Of a stretch of DNA of 64,000 bases, positions 56,764 through 64,000 are shown piece by piece (within the stretch, counting starts at the first letter, position 1; every line of letters starts with the position of its first letter). Location: NCBI GenBank assembly GCA_963693285.1, contig OY848919.1:8675461-8739460 (forward strand), given 5' to 3'. The notes under the pieces are model-generated. The model had not been told where the DNA came from. It made no database searches and saw only the letters and a list, made by a program, of their open reading frames with translations. Both the position numbers and the translations under genes were made by a program. Origin of the DNA: Xestospongia muta (Eukaryota; Porifera; Demospongiae; Haplosclerida; Petrosiidae).

Positions 56764-58298
56764 CAGAGCTGAAATGAATAGCATGATATTCGAATATTCG
56801 ACCGTTTCACTGCTATTCTATTCGGTATTTTGTCTGGCGAATATTTGGTTATGCCCACTTTGATAACACGTAGTGCTAATAGGACATATGAGCGAAAGTT
56901 GCATTTCTCAAGATGACTTCAAGGCAAACAAGAAGTTCAGTGTGGGAGTTTTTGTTAAAGAATGTGCAAAAAAAGTTCATTAAAAACTTTGCTCTGCTCC
57001 TGGAACTGTTTTGGCATTCCATGGAGGTACTACATGTATGAGAAATCATCTCTCGAGCCATCACAAAAAGGAGTACTCTGCATTAATGGATGCTTCAACA
57101 AGTCAACTCGTTCTGGACTTATTCATGAAGAACAAAAGCTGTTTGATACAGCGTGCAAACGAAATTACTCAGCTGATTGCAGAGATGGTGGCATGAGATC
57201 TACGTTCGATTAGCATTATTGAGGGAGAGGGATTTATAAAAATCTATTGAACTTTTTAGAACCTGGCTACAAGGTAACGTCTCATACACATATTACTAAA
57301 GTTTGTCATGACATGTATGCTGAACAGAAGGAAAAGTTGAAGCAAGATGTTAAAAGTTGTGGCCATGTAGCCCTTACCTCTGATATCTGGACCAGTGCAG
57401 CCATAGATAGCTATTTGACAATAACTGCTCATTTCAGAAACAGTGATTGGCAGCTGTGCACCAGAGTACTAACAACAGCTAACATGCCAGAGCATCATAC
57501 TGCGGTTAACATAGCTGACAGGCTAACTAGTACTGTGGAAGAGTGGGGTATAGCTAGCACACAGGTGAGTGCTCTCGTACATGATAATGCTGCCAATGCT
57601 GTCAATGCTGCTGAGCTAACTGATTGGCCCAATTTTGGTTGTGTGGGTCACACACTACAACTGGCCATAAAGTCAGGGCTTGAAATTCCTGTCCTTCCTT
57701 AGTGAAGAACAGAGAAAGATCACCCTTGATGAAGTGATTGACCAAGCAGAAATGCTGAAGTTAGAAAAGTTGGATGGTTGTGCAGTAACAGAACCTCCTG
57801 TTAAAAAGAAAAGAAGTGCAATGGATTTTTTGTTGGGAGAAACTGGCGAAGCAGTAATTTTGACCAACAAAGATGAAATGGAATACTTCAGCCAAGAACC
57901 AGCCCTGGACCACAATTCTGATCCATTAGAGTGGTGGAGAAAGAATGAAGAACGATTTCCTGCACTTTCAAATTTAGTCAAAGAAGCTATTCTGCATCCC
58001 GGGAACATCTGTTCCCTCAGAGAGGATTTTCTCTGTTCCTGGAAATATTGTTACTAAAAAAAGATCAAGCCTAAAGCTAGAAAATGTAGACATGTTAGTT
58101 TTTTTGCACAAGAATCTTCCTCCAGTTTCATTGAAACTTTGAACCCTTTGAACTTTGAAGTACTTTGTTTGTTTATTCACTTATTGTATAAAGTGTCACT
58201 ACGTGTTGAATGTGTCATGCCCACCCAATATTTGAATATTCGATCGTTAATTTCACAAATATTCGGATATTAATAATCACTATTCGTTTCAGCTCTAG
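56764..58298 (+). mobile_element. hAT (ZBED-like) transposon, internally deleted
   Basis: Ends CAGAGCTGAAATGAATAG and CTATTCGTTTCAGCTCTAG are inverted repeats. The plus-strand transposase relic reads VWEFLLKNVQKKFI, then FLEPGYKVTSHTHITKVCHD, GHVALTSDIWTSAAIDSYLT, TQVSALVHDNAANAVNAAEL and NFGCVGHTLQLAIKSGLEIP (57247-57690). It then jumps to the C-terminal part: FLSEEQRKITLDEVIDQAEM, SDPLEWWRKNEERFPALSNL, and IVTKKRSSLKLENVDMLVFL after a frame change (to 58130). The central transposase region between GLEIP and FLSEE is missing. It belongs to the ZBED-type hAT group. It begins one base after the right TTAA of the MITE. A matching 8-bp duplication on the right was not found. Confidence 0.8.
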
Positions 58299-58440
58299 AA
58301 TGTATAAAATTCAATATAGGTTGTATTATAGTGTAGCAACAAAAGACAATTATATTATTGCTATATTCATTACATTTTGCAACTCAAAGAGATTATTAAA
58401 AAGTATTGACAATTATCAATATTAAAAAAAGAAGCAAGCA
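58298..58440. repeat. ~130-bp direct repeat, right copy
   Basis: Right-hand partner of 56032-56169, about 85-90 per cent alike by eye; starts directly at the right end of the hAT. Confidence 0.65.
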
Positions 58441-59088
58441 TAACAAGAAGTATTTAGAGCTGTTGGATACTGATGCAGCAAATTTAACATAGATGTATAT
58501 ATGCTAATATTGCTTAGCTTATGAATTTATCATTTATATTTAATTTTTTGTGTCATTAGACTGATAGCTACTTTGTCAAAACTTCCATATTCCATTTAGT
58601 GGCATTATTTGGATAAGTATAGGTTTTTAAAAGTATGCATATTTTATATCAAAGATAAAAACCTCCTTCATTCAGGTTTAAAATTGTTCAAATATTCAAA
58701 ACAAGGTATTTATTACGTTGAAAGGAATAAATCTTGATATTAAATAGGCTGGACAAGGTAGCCTGCTGTTGCCAAACCTTTCCAAAGAGAGGAAGGCTCT
58801 GGATAAAATTGTACATATGACTCATTTAGCAAGAATGCGAAAGTTGGTAGCACCATCTTATATCTGACTATGTGTTAAGAGAGTGAAAAGTGTAAAATGG
58901 CTGTTGTGTAATGTACTGGTTATGGTGATGATCTTTTTCAAATAGAAGCACAGACTGTCCTTTATTAACTAGCATTGTCTTGTATCACATACTGCCTTAA
59001 GGGCAAAGTTTGAAGCAGCTTCAAGGACATTACTGGCCATCATTGACTCATGTGGAATAAGTGTTGTTAAGTGAAAAGGAGGAACTTG
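58441..59088. other. Intergenic, nothing recognised
   Basis: AT-rich, with short frames only. Confidence 0.35.
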
Positions 59089-59092
59089 TTAA

Positions 59093-59660
59093 GGTGTATA
59101 TGTCACGTTGCATTCTTGGCATTGTGTCGCATAACATAGTGTCAATGCTGTTCATATAAACAACCACTCATGTCAACTAAAACATCACCCTCATTATTAT
59201 ACTCTATTAGTGCAAAATGGAGAATGAAATGTTGCTTTGCTTTACAGATAATGAAAAAGGCAACAGAAACAAAGAACAAGGTGGGTGTGTCCTATTTATT
59301 TAATGGCTCCAACCAAAAGAGTTTCACAGTTTCAGTTACCTGGCTAGCTACTTATTTTTATGTCTTTTCTCTTGGTCTTGGGTCCTTGTAAGCTTTGGCT
59401 AGATACTTGCTACAAGCAAAGAAAACAACAAACAGCCTCAATGAGTTTCTGGTTTACCATAAACACATTGATATGTGTAAACAAGTGGTTATTGAAATCT
59501 AATTGGCTAAACACACTGCTTGCAGTGTCAAGATAGAAATTGATTCTATCCTTCGTTGTGACACATCAAGTTTGTGCGGTGCGCATGCCTTGTGTTCAAA
59601 AATTGGCGTACATACATGAAACGACGTGATGCAAGGCTTTGCGTTGTTATGTGAACCAGC
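59093..59660. mobile_element. TTAA-flanked MITE, copy B
   Basis: 568 bases between TTAA at 59089-59092 and 59661-59664, the same family as 56170-56758 and in the same orientation. The right end GTGAACCAGC pairs with the GGTTCAC of copy A's left end better than copy A's own right end does. Confidence 0.7.
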
Positions 59661-59664
59661 TTAA

Positions 59665-60780
59665 ATGCACGAGGTATTTCTGAGACCTACAAGATTTCTG
59701 CTGATTATATGATCCTGATAGATGTGCATGTACTCAGACCCTTCCTTTCTTAGTAAACGGTTAGCAATGCTATATAGGATCAAATTTCCTGCCAAATGCA
59801 AGGGATTTTTTATTGTTAGTTAGTTCATTAACGAGCACTTGTTGCGTGTGTAACAGATCCCACCCCTAAATTATTGAGTTAAGAATTTACAATATATAGC
59901 AAAATATGACTTTGAGTCCTGGCAGTGACTATTGATTATATGTTTGCTAAAGTAGCAAAACATAATTTCAAATAACAAAGAAAATTTAGGTGAAATCATT
60001 TAAGAAGTCCTTGAGAGTGAACATGTACATTAATTTAAATTATAATGGAGCCTAAGTTAAGTTAACGAACTAGTCACATTATTAAGCTTAATCTCTTACC
60101 TGTAATATTAATCAATATGACTTGAAAGTAGTTTTAGGTTTTTTTTGGAAGCCAAAGTTTAATCTGTTCCACTCGTCAGAAGAACAAGCAATAAGAGCAG
60201 GACCTATTCACACCCCCATGACAGCTGCGTGATTATCACGTGCATTCTCTTGATTATTAATTGTTACTGTTCATAAAAATTATTAAGTATTAATTATGAA
60301 TAAAAAGTAATACAAATTATTAATATTAAACAGCTCTTTAGTTGAAGTAATTGAGAATTGAGAAGGTTTTCATAAAAACATTCTCAATTCATCCATTCAG
60401 TTAATTAGTTTATCAATATTTGTAAGGCATGTATTTATAAAAAAACTGTTGCATATTCATTGGTACCTAAATCTATAATAAATAATGATCAATTATACAA
60501 ATACAATGACCTCTAACTGGTTTAATATTTTAATTAATTAGATGTGTGATTGCTTAGCTTCTATTCTTGAGCAAATAATAAAATCAATATCTTGAAAATT
60601 AAGCACACAAATATTTTATTTACTATTAGCTCATTCTTATTCAGTGAATAAAACTAAGTGTCTTGAGAGTAGACGTATTGATTGAGAAATAACATCTCAA
60701 TACAATATGACTTCTGTAATATAATAATTGCAATGGGAGTATGGCTACACATATAAGATATATATGATTTAATCAATACA
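59665..60780. other. Intergenic, nothing recognised
   Basis: AT-rich and low in structure, except a short CTTCTCAATT/AATTGAGAAGG inverted pair near 60355-60395. Confidence 0.35.
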
Positions 60781-60784
60781 AAGC

Positions 60785-61215
60785 ATTTATCTTTCTGTGA
60801 CATTTTACTTTTTGCAGGCAATGAAGATACACATTCTGATAGCATTCCTTTTCTCCATTTGCTGGTTCATTACATTATCAATGGATATGTCAAATGGTGC
60901 TGATTGAAATGATTTATGTTTCTTGGACACTTCTTGTTTTTGAGGTAAATGATCTTTATCAGACTGATCTAAATTATTAGTTTTAGATATTTGCTTCATT
61001 TTTCCTTTAACAGGTAAATATGAATGAAAATCAAATTTTTAACTTCATATTTCACCTCTTATATATTTCTTGTAGCATATAATTATAAGGGAACTGTATT
61101 ACAATCTGGTTGTTTTGTTGTCCCTCTCTACCAGAATAATCAAAATATTGACTTCATTTGTTTGTCGTTTGACCTTTACATTTATGAAGTGAAGATTCTA
61201 ATTAATGCTACTTTC
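60785..61215 (-). pseudogene. Third partial copy of the charged tail
   Basis: On the minus strand ISKTNNLDQSDKDHLPQKQE followed by VSKKHKSFQSAPFD (60890-61000) matches the DQSDEDHQPQKQEVTKKHKS tail of the ankyrin-ROCO gene. The adjacent 61070-61170 piece matches another tail exon (QIVIQFPYNYM against IYNQSAHNYTK). The GYGKEPANRK part is damaged. Only tail exons are present. Confidence 0.6.
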
Positions 61216-61584
61216 TTTCATGCCTTTGTTTTAACTAAGTAAACATATTGCATACATTATAGTAGCATTGCGTCACCTGATTAAGGTAGACATAAATGTT
61301 AGTGTAAAGGACTACATTTAAAGTCGGTTATGTTGGAATGGATGATGTGAATAATATTAAGGAGTAGAAAAGTATTAAAGAATAAAGATCAAAGTTAATT
61401 GCAGTGCAGTGCAGTGTCAATACCAAACAAACTAGTGAGACATACTAGTGACAAATTGTTAACTACATACAGATTTGAGTTTACGACATTATCAATGATC
61501 AGTGTGGTTTACTTGATTAAAACAAAGGCATGAAAGAAAGTACCATGAATTAGAATATAATATGTTATAATAAAAGCATATAAT

Positions 61585-61972
61585 ATTGTTTTATTATAGG
61601 GAAGAGCCATATATATTAGTGAGCAAAAATGGGACATCTTTGAGGCATCTGAAGATAATATTTGTTATGGGTGAGAGAAGATATATTGGTGCTTTTGGAA
61701 GTTGGGGGCTGAACATATTTGTACACAGTTTCACATGCAAAAGCATACATTTTAAAAATAAGAATTAAAATGCACCAAAATTTTTTCTTCGTTCATCATT
61801 TTTTTGAACAAACTCCTTGGCAAGTTCTTGCAGGTCTACTAGTAATAAATGTTAGAATGCAAAATAAGTTACTCTATGTAAATTTGGGGAGGCTCTGTCC
61901 TCCATTTATAAAAGTTGGGGGGGCATCAGCCCCCTTCGCCCCCACCCTCAGACGCCTATGTTTCCAATATAG
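61585..61972. mobile_element. Probable hAT-type MITE fragment
   Basis: The right end reads AGTTGGGGGGGCATCAGCCC, then CCTTCGCCCCC and CAGACGCCTATG, like termini of hAT elements (compare the CATAGGCGTA end of 23280-25482). The left end was not identified. Confidence 0.35.
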
Positions 61973-62104
61973 TAAGATAACTGGTAGCTAAATAAATAAT
62001 CTGTACAATAATATGCTTCATTTAACTATGTGATGGTGCTAATGTCATTGTAATAGCTGTTTGTAGTCATTGAGTGTAATCTAATGAATTTGATATCTAA
62101 GTCA

Positions 62105-62138
<34 letters not shown>
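62105..62138. repeat. (CA)n/(TA)n microsatellite
   Basis: About 13 CA units followed by TATATATA. Confidence 0.9.
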
Positions 62139-62139
<1 letters not shown>

Positions 62140-62142
62140 GCA

Positions 62143-62476
62143 GTGGCTACACCTATAGGAGATGTGATTCTCACTGATCGTGGATTTACTGTTGCAGATG
62201 ATCTTGCCCTTTATGGAGCCAAGTTAGAAATTCCTGCATTTACTCGAGGCAAGCAGCAACTATCACAAAGGACATTGAGTACTCAAAGCAATTATCCACT
62301 GTCAGAATACATGTTGAAAGGGTCATAGGCCAATTAAAGAAGAAATACAGAATTTTAAAAGCCCCCATTCCTGTTAATGTACTGAAGCATAAGGACGATA
62401 AAGATTTTGCAAATACTGACAAAATATTGACTGTTTGTACAGCCCTAACAAACCTTTCCAAATCTGTTGTGTAATC
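62143..62476 (+). pseudogene. ISL2EU/Harbinger-like DDE transposase fragment
   Basis: Begins TPIGDVILTDRGFTVADDLA and LEIPAFTRGKQQLS, then (after a frame change near 62268) KDIEYSKQL, HVERVIGQLKKKYRILKAPI, and ends TDKILTVCTALTNLSKSVV with TAA. This is the C-terminal half of a DDE_Tnp_4-type transposase; the DRGF aspartate and the HVER glutamate of the catalytic triad are visible. The N-terminal half and first aspartate are missing, so it is a fossil. Confidence 0.75.
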
Positions 62477-62479
62477 TAT

Positions 62480-63310
62480 AATTATGAAAAAAATGTATTA
62501 TCAATTATGCAAATTAACTTTGTTCTATAGCAATCAATTTTGCATGTATAAGATTCAGAATTGTCAAGACTTAAAATTTAAATATGCTCTTCTTTGTCTA
62601 GAAGAATCAGCTTATCAATATACCGCTTTCTAGCAACAGGGTCCAAACTTGGAAAGTATTCGCTCATTTTAAGTGTTTGCTTCGTGGTTCACCTGTAGCT
62701 CAACTACCACTACGAAGTTTTCCCACTAAGAGGCTTGGCAAATAGCACTTCCGTGACGCATCTCATTATAATTCTGTGCAAACATTCCATTCCGCCTACG
62801 CACGAAAGAGGTCTATATCACATGCATGGTCAATGAGGCCAATTTGTGCTTGGTAATTATTAACAACAATAATTTGAACAGATATAGATTCTATGTCAAA
62901 TGTGGAATTTCAATATGTAGCAATAATGTGTGTTTGCCTTCATTTTTGGAATTAAAAAAATAAATAAGGAATATGATTATTAATAAATTAAGAAATAAAA
63001 TTATTGAAAGATTACTGTTTAAAAATAAGTGATAGATGGTGTCACATTTCTTAACAATGAAACTGATCTTGCCAGTAACACTTGAAGGGTGTGTATACAG
63101 TTTCTAATAGTCCAAAATGGTATTACTTGACAATTCTATAAGGTTGAAATTATATGACATGTCACACCTTCATTAATAAAAAGTGTATTTTAAAATAAGA
63201 TCTATGACTGAAATAATTTGTTTCACTACAAATAAAATTCTCTCAAAGTATATATGATGTAGGTGGAGTTAATACATAACATTATACCATGTATAATCAT
63301 AATTGTATTC
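62480..63310. other. Intergenic, nothing recognised
   Basis: AT-rich; a slightly more GC-rich stretch near 62690-62800 shows no gene or RNA structure I can name. Confidence 0.35.
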
Positions 63311-63314
63311 CAAC

Positions 63315-63500
63315 AGGAAGAAGATATTTTAAAGTCAAAACATACTCTAACAAACGAATAATAAATTTTAGTAAAAGCTTGTAATTGCTTGCCATGTCAT
63401 TTGTTATTTAAATTATTATTATAGCTTCCATGGAGTTTGTTGTGATAGTAGTTAATCTAGGTAAACTACAACTCTATAATGACATGTACAAGCAGATTAG
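63315..63500. repeat. Dispersed repeat, copy 2
   Basis: Same sequence family as 44340-44560 (TTCCATGGAGTTTGTTGTGA). Confidence 0.45.
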
Positions 63501-64000
63501 ACAAGTGTCATTCAAACCATCTAAATTAATGACACTACTTAATACTTACTTCCTGAGGTCAGTCAACTAAACTCCTCCCAATATTATTACTGGGATTGAA
63601 TTTCAATGTCAGATGGATCTCTTGTAGTAGAAAATAAACAGTCTGCAGAAGCTTACCTATTGAGAATAATATCAAATGAACTTAATTTATAGTTTATGTT
63701 GTACTATAATATGACACTGCCAGGTTAATTAGCACGGGATACTCAACATTCTTTAATTATAATGTCAACAAAATGAGATAAGGATGAATATCAAATTATC
63801 ACAATGTAAAATACATTCTATACTCTACATGTACAGTAACCAATATTGAAAGTGAAAGTAACAAACAGTATAGTTGTAACATGTTATTGACAGTGCTTTA
63901 GTTAGGGCTCACCTATTAACATCAAATCCTTCCCATTAATATGGATTACCATAGTTGAGTTTGTGATATCATAATTACCATAATTTAGAGAGACAAATTT
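63501..64000. other. Intergenic, nothing recognised
   Basis: AT-rich to the window end, no feature seen. Confidence 0.35.

Noticed and set aside
1..64000. CRISPR array, tRNA or rRNA genes, bacterial operon
   Set aside because: No regularly spaced repeats with unique spacers, no cloverleaf or rRNA signature, and the intron structure is eukaryotic.

Overview
The window looks like a piece of a demosponge nuclear genome, most likely Amphimedon queenslandica or a close relative (inference). The DNA is AT-rich, and protein-coding exons are separated by very short GT-AG introns, often 40-60 bases. Genes are multi-exon with no bacterial-type operons. The content is death-fold domains joined to ankyrin/ROCO or helicase modules, a secreted fibrinogen-like family, and many decayed metazoan transposons (Ty3/gypsy, hAT, piggyBac, ISL2EU/Harbinger-like, MITEs). 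All splice sites and frames were worked out by hand; no database search was possible.

Layout. 1-1.3 kb: a fragment of a POT/MFS-like transporter with a nonsense codon, and a relic of a death-fold domain. 2.7-3.7 kb: two MITEs of one family. 4.1-16.8 kb (minus): a very large, fully open HELZ2-like gene. Its exons can be joined in phase into a death domain, helicase A, helicase B, an RNase II (RNB) domain and helicase C. A phase-compatible possible first exon with another death-fold-like domain lies at 29.8-30.2 kb. If it belongs, intron 1 is about 13 kb and holds nested transposons: a truncated gypsy element (17.2-19.5 kb), a second gypsy (19.5-26.3 kb) broken by two copies of a hairpin-ended repeat and by a hAT element, and a decayed DDE-transposase-like gene (27.4-29.3 kb). 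The summed length of the 24 exons is an exact multiple of three, about 3,738 codons.

31.6-42.7 kb (minus): a tandem family of secreted fibrinogen-like proteins, one intact (31.6-32.7 kb) and three decayed, with pieces of a TRRAP-like pseudogene between them (34.8-38.1 kb). In the pseudogene the C-terminal part precedes the FAT part, and most of the kinase N-terminal region is missing. 44.6-45.0 kb: a MITE. 45.5-46.9 kb and 60.8-61.2 kb: partial paralogues of the tail of the next gene. 47.4-49.15 kb: a piggyBac pseudogene. 49.2-54.8 kb (minus): an ankyrin-ROCO-death-fold gene with a single in-frame TAA in its ankyrin region. 56.2-59.7 kb: two TTAA-flanked MITEs and an internally deleted hAT element. 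62.1-62.5 kb: an ISL2EU/Harbinger-like transposase fragment.

The theme is innate-immunity-like. There are two different signalling architectures ending or starting in death folds, one with nucleic-acid helicase/RNase modules (a candidate RNA sensor or effector) and one with ankyrin/ROCO modules, plus a secreted lectin-like family, all inside a transposon-rich, duplicating region. The functional reading is inference; the domain order is read directly from the sequence.
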